Shown in pieces: positions 1-8,373 of a stretch of DNA of 64,000 bases (position 1 is the first letter of the stretch; every line of letters starts with the position of its first letter). The notes under the pieces were generated by a model. That model saw nothing but the letters and a program-made list of their open reading frames with translations. It ran no database searches and was not told the DNA's origin. The DNA comes from Paraburkholderia humisilvae (GTDB taxonomy: Bacteria > Pseudomonadota > Gammaproteobacteria > Burkholderiales > Burkholderiaceae), in the NCBI RefSeq assembly GCF_902859855.1, contig NZ_CADIKH010000017.1:1-64000 (forward strand). The letters run 5' to 3'. The translations under genes and the position numbers were made by a program.

Positions 1-344
1 GGCCCCAAGACCATCGTGCGCCGCCATCAAGCGCCCACACTTATCGACTGTGTATTGTTAAAGATCGCTTCACGCAAAAAGGCCGGATCGCTCAACCACC
101 GCACCCCACCATCACCTTCCTGCGTGTCCGCCGCGCGTTGCAGCAGAGAAGCGAGATTATGCAGACTATCTCCCGCCTCGTCAACACCTATTTCGCTCGC
201 GCTTAAAAACCACGTGCATCGCCATCCCAGACATATGCACCATCAAGGGCAGCAACCATAAGCCCTCGTTCACGAACGAAGACGCGAATAGTAGGCGAGC
301 CAGCGCCATATGACAAGTCGATGACGCGGTATTTTTTCCTTTAC
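1..344. other. No supported gene
   Basis: This is the left edge of the window. The only open frame on the plus strand, about 81 codons, has a low-complexity Ser/Arg/His composition, no ribosome binding site and no recognisable domain, so I do not call it. I see no terminator or repeat that I can defend. The stretch lies downstream of the minus-strand hydrolase gene, so it may hold that gene's 3' end signals. Confidence 0.4.
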
Positions 345-1613
345 CTAGCGGGCTGCGCCCGTCAGCACCGGAAGCGCAATAGCGTCCGCCATCGCGGCGT
401 AGCCAGCGTCGTTAGGATGAATGTGATCCCCGCTGTCGAAGGTTCGACGCAGTTCTGACGGATGCGCCGGGTCGCGCAGCGCGGCGTCGAAATCGACGAC
501 GCCGTCATAGGCGCGGCCCGTCCTGATCCATTGGTTCACCGCAAGCCGGATACTCTCCCGCTGCGGCGGCAGCGCGGCCGGCGTCAGCGTCGCGCCAAGC
601 ACCCGGATACCACGCGCGTGCGCAGCGGCAATCACACGCTGATACCCGTCGATGAGGCTCGCGGCCGTCACCTGCGTATGCGGCGCGTCGCAGTCGAGTC
701 CCATCCGCGGCGGCATTGACGCGAAGTTGATATCGTTGATGCCGATCAGCAGAATCACGGTCCTGACGCCCGGCCAATCGAGCACGTCCCGACGAAAGCG
801 CGACTGAAGCGCGTCGCCATAGCAAGCCGAATCACTCAACAAACGGTTGCCGCTGATCCCGAGGTTGATCACCGCGATCGACCGGTCGCCCGCTTGCGTC
901 ACCCTGTGGGCGAACGCATCCGGCCAGCGGCGATTCTGATTCAGGCTCGAGCGCATGCCATCGGTGATCGAATCGCCAATCGCCGCAATAGTCGTCGCCG
1001 TCGGCGCCTCGACCATCAGCCCGGTTACCCAGACATACTGCGTGAAGCGCTGACGGTACGCGTCGTCGGACGCATCATCGGCGTGATTGCCTGGTACGGA
1101 CACATAGTTGACCTGATTGGCCACGCGATGCCATGCGACCACCCGCTGCTCAGGCCCCATATAGGTGCTGATCGCATACGGCACGCCCGCAGCCACGGCG
1201 GCGCGGATGGCATCGCTATCCACTTCGGCGCCTGCCGGCACGACGACCGATATCTTTCCGCCGAAGCTGACGCGAGTGACGTTGTCTTGCGTTCTCGCAC
1301 CCGACGTCGCTCGCGCTAGCGTCATTGCCTCGATCACGAGCGGCGTACGTCCGTACGCATTGCTGACATGCACGCGCACGGTGTCGCCGGACAGCGTCGG
1401 ATAGACGATTTGCCGCACCGTGCGACCGGCGACGTCCGGCGCACGATACAGCGCCGGCAGTTGCGCAGCCTGCGGAATGGGCTGTAGTGCCGTCGCCCAT
1501 GCGGTGACCCATTGACCGCCCGGTGACGTTTCGGCGGCAAAGGCCGAAGCCGGCCCCGTGAAGAGAAATGCAGCGCCACAGGCGATGGCCAACGTGCGAA
1601 CGATCATGTTCAT
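345..1613 (-). CDS. Secreted SGNH/GDSL-family hydrolase
   Basis: The 422-residue product is an SGNH-fold esterase/lipase probably exported to the periplasm. The first 27 or so residues form a signal peptide with a hydrophobic core ending in an Ala-rich cleavage region. The nucleophile block reads IGDSITDG near residue 215. The Gly block is ISGN, the Asn block is GINDIN near 292, and the Asp-His pair is DHIHPN near 396-399, so all four SGNH blocks are present. I start at the ATG that begins the signal peptide; the open frame extends 21 codons further, but that would bury the signal sequence. The substrate cannot be read from sequence; esters or acetylated sugars are typical for the family. It is transcribed away from the paa cluster. 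Confidence 0.85.
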   Translation of the reverse strand: MNMIVRTLAIACGAAFLFTGPASAFAAETSPGGQWVTAWATALQPIPQAAQLPALYRAPDVAGRTVRQIVYPTLSGDTVRVHVSNAYGRTPLVIEAMTLARATSGARTQDNVTRVSFGGKISVVVPAGAEVDSDAIRAAVAAGVPYAISTYMGPEQRVVAWHRVANQVNYVSVPGNHADDASDDAYRQRFTQYVWVTGLMVEAPTATTIAAIGDSITDGMRSSLNQNRRWPDAFAHRVTQAGDRSIAVINLGISGNRLLSDSACYGDALQSRFRRDVLDWPGVRTVILLIGINDINFASMPPRMGLDCDAPHTQVTAASLIDGYQRVIAAAHARGIRVLGATLTPAALPPQRESIRLAVNQWIRTGRAYDGVVDFDAALRDPAHPSELRRTFDSGDHIHPNDAGYAAMADAIALPVLTGAAR

Positions 1614-1676
1614 CACACAGCGGAGAGAAAAAAGAGCGCACATTGTGCACGAACTCATGCGACCAGATGGGGGCAA

Positions 1677-1985
1677 TGCCCGGGCGAATTCATCGCATTC
1701 AGAGGGAGCTCCGCACCGCGGGCGTCACGTAGAGCCCCCACCTCATCGCGCGGCCGCCTACCTTTTTGATCGCCAGATACGCGCGACTCACGAGTGGGCG
1801 GCCATGCACCCACACCGTGCTGGCGAGTCAGGCAGCGGGCCTGTCTCGCACCCCCAGCCGCCTGATCGTACCGCGCGACTCATCTCCAAATTATTGATTT
1901 CATTGTGAAATTTTGTCTCCCCTCGAACCGGCGACGGCCACTGGAACGACGCGCCGGCGGCATGCTTGATACTCACCCGCAAAAA
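1677..1985. other. Intergenic region before the paaA promoter
   Basis: This divergent gap lies between the hydrolase and paaA. I see no gene in it. It presumably carries the hydrolase promoter on the minus strand, but I could not pick a convincing -35/-10 pair. The paaA control signals lie just to its right. Confidence 0.4.
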
Positions 1986-1989
1986 TTTA

Positions 1990-2017
1990 TTAACCGACCG
2001 GTCGGTTGGTTTATAAT
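1990..2017 (+). promoter_or_regulatory. paaA promoter (-35 TTAACC, -10 TATAAT)
   Basis: A consensus -10 hexamer TATAAT lies at 2012-2017, with a TTAACC -35-like element at 1990-1995 and 16-bp spacing. Transcription would begin near 2024, giving a short leader of about 30 nt before the paaA ATG at 2054. The operator palindrome fills the spacer. No strong Shine-Dalgarno precedes paaA. Confidence 0.7.
1992..2007. promoter_or_regulatory. Probable PaaR (TetR) operator of paaA
   Basis: A perfect 16-bp palindrome, AACCGACCGGTCGGTT, sits between the -35-like and -10 elements of the paaA promoter. Bound repressor would occlude RNA polymerase. Phenylacetic-acid genes of Burkholderia are known to be repressed through a conserved inverted repeat of the ACCGACCGGTCGGT type, and a TetR gene (paaR) closes this same cluster. 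The palindrome and its position are seen directly; the protein partner is inferred. Confidence 0.8.
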
Positions 2018-2053
2018 GCCGAACACAGCAACCCCCGCTCGCGAGCGCCCGCC

Positions 2054-3052
2054 ATGTACACGCAATCCCTCGACATCCCTGGCAACGCGTTGCCGCAAGA
2101 CCCCGCCGGCGCCTCGCCCGAACAACAGCGCTTTGACTCGGTGATCGCTGCGGACGGCAAGATCGAGCCGCAAGACTGGGTGCCCGATGCGTACCGCAAA
2201 ACGCTCGTGCGGCAGATCTCGCAGCACGCGCACTCGGAGGTCGTCGGCATGCTGCCGGAAGGCAACTGGATCACCCGTGCGCCGAGCCTGAAGCGCAAGG
2301 CCATCCTGCTCGCGAAGGTGCAGGACGAAGCCGGCCACGGGCTTTATCTGTATAGCGCATGCGAAACGCTCGGCGTGTCGCGCGATCAGCTGATCGATGC
2401 GCTGCACGCCGGAAAAGCCAGGTACTCAAGCATCTTCAACTATCCGACGCCGAGCTGGGCGGACGTCGGCGTGATCGGCTGGCTCGTCGACGGCGCCGCG
2501 ATCATGAACCAGATTCCGCTGTGCCGGTGCACGTACGGCCCCTACGCGCGCGCGATGATCCGCATCTGCAAGGAAGAGTCGTTCCATCAGCGGCAAGGCT
2601 TCGACGCGCTGCTCACGATGATGAAGGGAACCGACGCGCAGCGCGCGCTCGTGCAACAGGCGGTCAACCGCTGGTGGTGGCCGGTATTGATGATGTTCGG
2701 CCCAAGCGACAAGGACTCGGTGCATAGCAACCAGTCGGCGCAGTGGGGCATCAAACGGATTTCCAACGATGACTTGCGCCAGAAGTTCGTCGACGCAACC
2801 GTCGAGCAGGCGAAAGTGCTTGGCGTCACGCTGCCGGACGACCAGCTGAAATGGAACGAAGCGCGCGGCCACTATGACTACGGCGCGATCGACTGGGACG
2901 AGTTCTGGCGCGTGGTCAACGGCGACGGCCCGTGCAACCGGGAGCGGCTCGCGACGCGCGTGAAGGCGCACGACGACGGCGCGTGGGTGCGCGAAGCCGC
3001 GCTCGCGCACGCGGAAAAGCAGTGCCGGCGCGCGCCGCAACGGGCAGCGTGA
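2054..3052 (+). CDS. paaA: 1,2-phenylacetyl-CoA epoxidase, catalytic subunit A
   Basis: The 332-residue product is the di-iron oxygenase subunit that epoxidises the ring of phenylacetyl-CoA within the PaaABCE complex. Two E-x-x-H-type iron-binding motifs are visible: EAGH at residues 92-95 and EESFH around 174-178. The length fits the family. The start is the ATG before the MYTQ sequence; a longer reading would begin inside the operator at a TTG and is rejected. It is the first gene of paaABCDE and directly follows the repressed promoter. Nothing looks unusual in the coding sequence. Confidence 0.97.
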   Translation: MYTQSLDIPGNALPQDPAGASPEQQRFDSVIAADGKIEPQDWVPDAYRKTLVRQISQHAHSEVVGMLPEGNWITRAPSLKRKAILLAKVQDEAGHGLYLYSACETLGVSRDQLIDALHAGKARYSSIFNYPTPSWADVGVIGWLVDGAAIMNQIPLCRCTYGPYARAMIRICKEESFHQRQGFDALLTMMKGTDAQRALVQQAVNRWWWPVLMMFGPSDKDSVHSNQSAQWGIKRISNDDLRQKFVDATVEQAKVLGVTLPDDQLKWNEARGHYDYGAIDWDEFWRVVNGDGPCNRERLATRVKAHDDGAWVREAALAHAEKQCRRAPQRAA

Positions 3053-3134
3053 TGCTGTGGCGCGCGACAGCACAGCCACCGCATTCGACGCAAAGACGCA
3101 TCAGCAACGAAGCATGGAAGCAAGGAGAGCGACG

Positions 3135-3419
3135 GTGAACAAGGAATGGCCAATTTGGGAAGTGTTCGTGCGCAGCAAGCAGGGGCTTGACCACAAGCAT
3201 TGCGGCAGCCTGCACGCGGCGGACGCATCGATGGCGCTGCGCATGGCGCGCGACGTCTATACGCGACGCCAGGAAGGGGTGAGCATCTGGGTCGTGCCGT
3301 CGGCGGCGATCACGGCCTCCGCACCCGACGAAAAGGGCGAACTGTTCGAGCCGGCGGCCGACAAGATTTACCGTCACCCGACGTTCTTCACACTGCCCGA
3401 CGAAGTCAACCACATGTGA
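3135..3419 (+). CDS. paaB: Phenylacetyl-CoA epoxidase subunit B
   Basis: The 94-residue PaaB subunit bridges PaaA-PaaC units in the multicomponent epoxidase. The N-terminus, NKEWPIWEVFVRSKQG after the initiator, is the family hallmark. The start is GTG at 3135: an AAGGAG at 3122-3127 sits 7 nt upstream, and the N-terminus then matches the known one. An in-frame ATG at 3114 would lack this ribosome site. The gene lies about 80 nt after paaA and 30 nt before paaC. Confidence 0.95.
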   Translation: MNKEWPIWEVFVRSKQGLDHKHCGSLHAADASMALRMARDVYTRRQEGVSIWVVPSAAITASAPDEKGELFEPAADKIYRHPTFFTLPDEVNHM

Positions 3420-3449
3420 GCGCACCGGACAGTGCAATCGACACGCGAT

Positions 3450-4253
3450 ATGAAAACCACGCCTGAACATCTCTCGTACGTGCTGCGGCTCGCCGATACA
3501 GCGTTGATTCTCGGCCAGCGCAACGCTGAGTGGTGCGGCCACGGCCCGGTACTCGAAGAGGACATTGCGCTCGCGAACATGAGCCTCGATCTGATCGGAC
3601 AGGCGCGGCTGCTGTACACGCACGCGGCGTCGCTCGAACAGACGCTCACCGGTCGACTGCGCACCGAAGACGACTACGCGTACTGCCGCACCGAACGCGA
3701 ATTTGCGAACTACACGCTCGTCGAGCTGCCGCACTACGGACCGCTCGCCGGCACCGCGCACGCGAACAAGGACTACGCGGTGACGATCGTGCGCAACTTC
3801 CTCTACTCGACGTTAATGGTGCATCTGTGGGCCGCGCTTGCCGCATCGTCCGATGCGCAGCTCGCGGCCATCGCGGCGAAGTCGATCAAGGAAGTGCGCT
3901 ACCACGCGCATCACGCGCGCGAGTGGCTGGTTCGCTTCGGCGACGGCACTGACGAATCGCATCGCCGCGCGCAAGCCGCGCTCGACTATCTGATGCCGTA
4001 CACGCGCGAGTTCTTCAGTGCCGATGCGATCGACGCAGCGGCCGCTGCTGCCGGCATCGGCCCGAACCCGGCGGAGCTCGAATCGGCGTGGCGCGCCGAC
4101 GTACACGCGACGCTTGACGAAGCAACGCTCACGCTTGCCGAACCCGTCACGCATGTGAGCACGGGCAAGCACGGTGAGCATTCGGAACACATGGGCTACC
4201 TGCTCGCGGAAATGCAAAGCGTCGCGCGGCAGCACCCGGGCGCGACGTGGTAA
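3450..4253 (+). CDS. paaC: Phenylacetyl-CoA epoxidase subunit C
   Basis: The 267-residue PaaC is the structural, ferritin-like partner of PaaA. It opens with the typical EHLSYVLRLADTALILGQRN region. PaaC shares the PaaA fold but does not carry out the main di-iron chemistry. The ATG at 3450 is chosen from the conserved N-terminus; no good Shine-Dalgarno precedes it, so expression may depend on coupling with paaB. It is followed by a 63-nt gap to paaD. Confidence 0.95.
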   Translation: MKTTPEHLSYVLRLADTALILGQRNAEWCGHGPVLEEDIALANMSLDLIGQARLLYTHAASLEQTLTGRLRTEDDYAYCRTEREFANYTLVELPHYGPLAGTAHANKDYAVTIVRNFLYSTLMVHLWAALAASSDAQLAAIAAKSIKEVRYHAHHAREWLVRFGDGTDESHRRAQAALDYLMPYTREFFSADAIDAAAAAAGIGPNPAELESAWRADVHATLDEATLTLAEPVTHVSTGKHGEHSEHMGYLLAEMQSVARQHPGATW

Positions 4254-4316
4254 TCGCCGATCGAAGCGCACAGAAGCGCGCACAGCGGCGCGCACAACGA
4301 CACAGGAAGCACCTCG

Positions 4317-4877
4317 ATGACCCCCACCCACGCAAGCCGAATCGCCACCGACCCTGCACTGGCCCGCGCATGGACGGTGCTCGAGGCGGTACCCGATCCG
4401 GAAATTCCGGTCGTCTCAATCCGTGAACTGGGTATCTTGCGCGACGTGCGCCGCGCGACCGACGGCACGCTCGAGGTGGTCATTACGCCGACCTACTCCG
4501 GCTGCCCGGCGATGTCGCAAATCGCCGAGGACATCGGCCGCGCGCTCGACGCCGCGCAACTGACACCGCATCGAATCGAGACTGTGCTTGCGCCCGCATG
4601 GACCACCGACTGGATCGACGCACCCGCGCGGGAAAAGCTACGCGCGTACGGCATCGCCCCGCCCACCGGCCGATGCGCCGAAGGCAGCGCAAACGGCCAC
4701 ACTGACGCGCGCGAAAAAGTGATCCGCTTCGTTGCGCACACCCCAGTGACGCCCACCTGCCCCCGCTGCGGCTCCATGCACACCGAGCGTCTCGCGCAAT
4801 TCGGCTCGACCGCCTGCAAGGCGCTCTACCGCTGCATCGACTGCCGCGAACCCTTCGACTATTTCAAACCCTACTGA
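4317..4877 (+). CDS. paaD: PaaD, MIP18/SufT-type Fe-S assembly factor of the epoxidase
   Basis: The 186-residue protein has an N-terminal MIP18/DUF59 domain (roughly residues 15-100, with the VPDPEIPVVSI motif). It also has a C-terminal zinc-ribbon-like module with CPRC near 148-151, a further Cys, and CIDC near 173-176. PaaD is required for epoxidase function and is thought to help mature the Fe-S cluster of PaaE. AGGAAG at 4304-4309 precedes the ATG by 7 nt. It is separated from paaE by one base, so translation is coupled. Confidence 0.93.
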   Translation: MTPTHASRIATDPALARAWTVLEAVPDPEIPVVSIRELGILRDVRRATDGTLEVVITPTYSGCPAMSQIAEDIGRALDAAQLTPHRIETVLAPAWTTDWIDAPAREKLRAYGIAPPTGRCAEGSANGHTDAREKVIRFVAHTPVTPTCPRCGSMHTERLAQFGSTACKALYRCIDCREPFDYFKPY

Positions 4878-4878
4878 C

Positions 4879-5973
4879 ATGGCCTCCTCGACCCCGCAAT
4901 TCCACTCGCTGCGTATTCGGGAAGTCCGCCCCGAAACGGCCGACGCGGTCTCGGTCGCATTCGAAGTGCCGCGCGAATTACGCGAGCAGTATCGATTCAC
5001 GCAGGGCCAATTCGTCACTCTGAAGGCGCACATCGACGGCGAGGAGACGCGCCGCTCGTATTCGATCTGCGTCGGCGTCACCGACTACGATCGTGATGGC
5101 GAGTTGCGCATCGGCATCAAGCGCGTGCGTGGCGGCCGCTTCTCGAACTTCGCGTTCGACATGCTGCAGGCCGGCCACACGATCGACGTGATGACACCCG
5201 ACGGCCGCTTTTTCACGCATCTGAACGCGGAGCAAGGCCGGCAATACGTTGCGTTCGCAGGCGGCTCCGGCATCACGCCGGTGCTCGGCATCATCAAGAC
5301 GACGCTCGAGGTGGAGCCGCGCAGCGCCTTCACGCTGATCTACGGCAATCGCAGTGCCGATTCGATCATGTTCGCCGAAGCGCTCGAAGACCTGAAAAAC
5401 CGCTTCATGGATCGCTTCGTGCTGTATCACGTACTCTCGGACGACCTGCAGGACGTCGATCTGTTCAATGGCGTGCTCGACGAAGCAAAGTGTGCCGCGT
5501 TCCTTGCGGCGCTGGTGCCCGCGGCATCGATCGACGAAGCCTTCATTTGCGGACCCGCGCCGATGATGGACGCCGCCGAAGCAGCGCTTAAGGCCGCCGG
5601 GCTCGGCCAACAAAACATTCATGTCGAACGTTTCGGTTCGCCGCTGCCGCAAGCAGGCGTGCCGCCCGCCGATATCACCCGCGACACGCCGGCCGCCGAC
5701 CTCGAAATCGTGCTCGACGGCAAGCGGCGCAAGCTGCGCCTGCCCTACGCGGGCCTGAGCCTCCTCGACGTCGGCCTGCGCGCCGGACTGGCGCTGCCTT
5801 ACGCGTGCAAGGGCGGCGTCTGCTGCACGTGCCGCGCGAAAGTGCTGGAAGGCGAAGTCAAAATGGACAGGAACTACACGCTCGAAGCGCACGAAATTAA
5901 CGATGGCTTCGTACTGACCTGCCAGTGCCATCCGGTGACGGACAAGGTGGTGGTGAGCTACGACGAACGGTAA
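4879..5973 (+). CDS. paaE: Phenylacetyl-CoA epoxidase reductase subunit E
   Basis: The 364-residue product is the NAD(P)H-dependent ferredoxin-type reductase that passes electrons to PaaA. It has an FAD-binding RRSYS motif at 58-62, an NAD-site AGGSGITP motif at 127-134, and a C-terminal plant-type [2Fe-2S] domain with Cys at 310, 315, 318 and 348. The order reductase-then-ferredoxin matches PaaE. It starts one base after the paaD stop. It is the last structural gene before the inverted repeat and paaR. Confidence 0.96.
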   Translation: MASSTPQFHSLRIREVRPETADAVSVAFEVPRELREQYRFTQGQFVTLKAHIDGEETRRSYSICVGVTDYDRDGELRIGIKRVRGGRFSNFAFDMLQAGHTIDVMTPDGRFFTHLNAEQGRQYVAFAGGSGITPVLGIIKTTLEVEPRSAFTLIYGNRSADSIMFAEALEDLKNRFMDRFVLYHVLSDDLQDVDLFNGVLDEAKCAAFLAALVPAASIDEAFICGPAPMMDAAEAALKAAGLGQQNIHVERFGSPLPQAGVPPADITRDTPAADLEIVLDGKRRKLRLPYAGLSLLDVGLRAGLALPYACKGGVCCTCRAKVLEGEVKMDRNYTLEAHEINDGFVLTCQCHPVTDKVVVSYDER

Positions 5974-6035
5974 CGCCAGCACCACGCGGAACCCGTGCCG
6001 GAGCGCTTTCGGCACGAGCGCGATCCGCTTACACT

Positions 6036-6079
6036 AGGGCCGCTCGCGCACGGGTTGAACACGGCGCGCGAGCGGCCCT
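6036..6079 (+). terminator. Large inverted repeat between paaE and paaR
   Basis: A perfect 14-bp inverted repeat (6036-6049 paired with 6066-6079) encloses a 16-nt loop and is followed by a weak T-rich run. It can act as a terminator for paaABCDE or as an attenuator before paaR, which starts 26 nt later. The stem is certain; the function is not. It does not resemble the paaA operator. Confidence 0.6.
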
Positions 6080-6104
6080 TTCAGCTTTCGAGACAACAAC
6101 AACC

Positions 6105-6710
6105 ATGGCCCGCACCCGAGCGCCCGACCACGAAACGCAACGCGATCAGATTCTCGACCTCGCCGCGGAAAAATTCGCGCAGACCAGCTACCCGAGCACG
6201 TCGATGGCGGATCTTGCCGCCGCAAGCGGTACGTCGAAAGCGCGCCTCTACCACTACTACGAGAGCAAGGAAGCGATCCTGTTCGATCTGCTCGACCGCT
6301 ATACGAAGCGCTTGATGCTGATCATCGCCGAGGTCGAAGGGTCGAGTCAGCGGCGCGGGCTAACCGAACGCGAGGCATTCGCCGACCTGATCCGCGCGTT
6401 TCTCGCCGAATACGAAACGTCGCACAGCAAGCATGTCGCGCTACTCAACGACGTCAAATACCTGGACGAAGCGCAACGCGAAGTGATCCTGAACCGTCAG
6501 CGCGATGTGGTGGCCGCGTTCGCGCGCCAGCTTGCACGCGCGTATCCGGAGCGCGTCGCGCGCGACAACCAGACTGCGTTGACGATGATGGTGTTCGGCA
6601 TGATCAACTGGACGTTTACGTGGCTCAAGCCGGGCGGCCGGATGGGATATCGGGAGTTCGCCGAGCAGGTGATCGATATGGTTGATCACGGACTGAGCGC
6701 GGCGCAGTGA
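6105..6710 (+). CDS. paaR: TetR-family repressor of phenylacetate catabolism
   Basis: The 201-residue protein has a TetR helix-turn-helix in the first 60 residues (the TSKARLYHYYESKE region is typical) and a ligand-binding helical C-terminal domain. Its place immediately after paaE identifies it as PaaR, which in related species represses paa genes until phenylacetyl-CoA binds. I use the ATG at 6105; the open frame runs back into paaE, but that extension is Arg/Ala-rich and not TetR-like. The palindrome at 1992-2007 is its likely target. Confidence 0.9.
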   Translation: MARTRAPDHETQRDQILDLAAEKFAQTSYPSTSMADLAAASGTSKARLYHYYESKEAILFDLLDRYTKRLMLIIAEVEGSSQRRGLTEREAFADLIRAFLAEYETSHSKHVALLNDVKYLDEAQREVILNRQRDVVAAFARQLARAYPERVARDNQTALTMMVFGMINWTFTWLKPGGRMGYREFAEQVIDMVDHGLSAAQ

Positions 6711-6937
6711 TATTGCATAGCAGCATGCAGCGTGGTTAATGCGCGACAGACTGACGCACGAATCGCGAACGCTCATTCTTAATTAAATTGTTAAAAATCA
6801 ATTATTTGGGCGAATAGGATCCTCCGCGCCGGCTCGGACTAGTCTGAAATACGGGTTTTCCCCAGTGATGAATGTAGCTTTCAGCTAAAATCACTGCTGC
6901 GGCGCATCATGCCGCCGGATGAATAGGAGAACCCGCC

Positions 6938-7609
6938 ATGAGCAAGACGACTGCCCGAGCCAAAGAGCCGATCGCGCTACCCGATCGCGTACTGAGCGCG
7001 GCCGGCCTTGCGCCCGTGCTGGTTCGGGAACTCAGCGAGAACGACCGCGAGCGCCTGCTGGCGCACTTTCTCTGCCTCGAAGAAGACGACCGGTTGCTGC
7101 GTTTCGGGCAGGTCGTGCCGGACCACGTGATCGAAAACTATGTCCGGACAATCGACTTCAACCGCGACACGGTCTTCGGCGTATTCAACCGTAAACTCGA
7201 ACTGGTTGGCGTCGCGCACCTCGCGTACCTGCCGGCCGAAGACGGCCAGCGCACGGCTGAATTCGGCGTATCGGTGGTCGAAAGCGCGCGTGGCGAGGGC
7301 ATCGGTACGAAGCTCTTCGAACGCGCGGCCATCCGCAGCCGCAACACCCATGTGTCGACGCTCTACATGCATTGCCTGTCGCGCAACAAGACAATGATGC
7401 ATATCGCGAGGAAGGCGGGCATGAGGATCGAACACGCGTACGGTGAGGCCGACGCATACCTGACGCTCGCACCGGCCGATCAGTCCAGCATCCTCAAGGA
7501 AATGCTCGAAGAGCAGGCGGCCGCGTTCGACTACGCGCTCAAGCGCCAGGCGCAGCAGACGTCGACGTTGCTCGAATCGTTGCTCCCGGCGGCGGAGCTC
7601 GCTGCTTAA
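6938..7609 (+). CDS. GNAT-family N-acetyltransferase
   Basis: The 223-residue protein has a GNAT acetyl-CoA-binding motif, ARGEGIGTKLFERA, around residues 109-122. A family-typical N-terminal strand-helix region (LVRELSENDRERL) comes before it. AGGAGA at 6925-6930 lies 7 nt before the ATG. The substrate is unknown. About 50 C-terminal residues beyond the fold are helical and Gln/Ala-rich. The stop region is duplicated: a 12-bp sequence ending in the stop (7597-7608) recurs at 7613-7624. Confidence 0.85.
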   Translation: MSKTTARAKEPIALPDRVLSAAGLAPVLVRELSENDRERLLAHFLCLEEDDRLLRFGQVVPDHVIENYVRTIDFNRDTVFGVFNRKLELVGVAHLAYLPAEDGQRTAEFGVSVVESARGEGIGTKLFERAAIRSRNTHVSTLYMHCLSRNKTMMHIARKAGMRIEHAYGEADAYLTLAPADQSSILKEMLEEQAAAFDYALKRQAQQTSTLLESLLPAAELAA

Positions 7610-7658
7610 GCTGCTCGCTGCTTAGGGCGCGTGCCGCGCAGCGCCTGTCAAGCGAGCA

Positions 7659-7677
7659 AGGGCGGCCACGCCGCCCT
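7659..7677. terminator. Hairpin between convergent genes
   Basis: An 8-bp GC-rich stem (7659-7666 with 7670-7677) has a 3-nt loop. It lies between the convergent acetyltransferase and Lrp-type genes and is followed by a mixed A/T stretch, not a clean T run. It could serve both genes as a weak terminator. Confidence 0.45.
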
Positions 7678-7708
7678 ATTCATTTCACTACGCATTTCAC
7701 CGCGCATC

Positions 7709-8227
7709 TCACCTGATCGGTAGCGCAGTCGTTTCCTTGAACGTCTCCAGCGAGAAGCTCGACTTCACGTCGATCACCGACGGATGATGCAGCAGCACGT
7801 CCTGCACGAAGTGCGAAAAGTGCGCCATATCCGCGACTTGCACCCGCAGCAGGTAATCCATTTCCCCGGTCATCGCGTGGCATGCAACAACTTCAGGCCA
7901 CGTCTGCACCGCCGCACGAAAGAGTTCCGAATGCGTCGCGCCCGCGCGCGCGTGGGCCGCATCGCCGCGTGCGCCGCCCGTTGGGCCGCCGCGCTTTTCG
8001 AGCCGCACGTTGACGAACGCAAGCAGGTCGAGACCGAGCTGCTGCGCGTCGAGCAGCGCAACATAGCCGCGAATCACACCGCTTTCCTCGAGCCGCCGAA
8101 TCCGCCGCAAGCAAGGGCTCGGCGACAGATTGACCCGCTCCGCGATCTCCTGATTCGACAGCCTGCCCTCCTGCTGGAGGATTGCGAGAATACGGCGATC
8201 GATTGCATCCAATTCAATCAAAGCCAT
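7709..8227 (-). CDS. Lrp/AsnC-family transcriptional regulator
   Basis: The 172-residue protein has an N-terminal winged helix (LDAIDRRILAILQQEGRLSN opening, then the CLRRIRRLEESGVI recognition region) and a C-terminal RAM ligand-binding domain (AMTGEMDYLLRVQVAD). It is divergent from hpd, so it probably controls tyrosine or phenylpyruvate catabolism, a frequent role of Lrp/AsnC regulators in this group. An unusual Gly/Ala/Arg/His-rich insert of about 17-20 residues (near 80-100) interrupts the first strand-helix junction of the RAM domain. Confidence 0.9.
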   Translation of the reverse strand: MALIELDAIDRRILAILQQEGRLSNQEIAERVNLSPSPCLRRIRRLEESGVIRGYVALLDAQQLGLDLLAFVNVRLEKRGGPTGGARGDAAHARAGATHSELFRAAVQTWPEVVACHAMTGEMDYLLRVQVADMAHFSHFVQDVLLHHPSVIDVKSSFSLETFKETTALPIR

Positions 8228-8253
8228 CTTCTGCCACCTTGGCGAGATTTGAC

Positions 8254-8277
8254 GCTACGAAATAGCGAAAGCGTAGC
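8254..8277. promoter_or_regulatory. Possible Lrp/AsnC operator in the divergent hpd region
   Basis: GCTACG (8254-8259) and its inverse CGTAGC (8272-8277) are separated by 12 bp with an A-rich centre. They sit between the Lrp-type gene and hpd. The spacing is compatible with dimeric Lrp-family binding, but short arms in GC-rich DNA are weak evidence. Confidence 0.3.
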
Positions 8278-8373
8278 CATCGACGATTAAATTCGCAAGC
8301 TTCCATCGCGGTCGGCCCGATACACTCGCGTCATGACATTCGCGCACCGGCGCGCCGCATTCTGGAGACACGC

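Noticed and set aside
16..261. 81-codon frame at the left edge
   Set aside because: It has no ribosome site, low-complexity composition and no domain.
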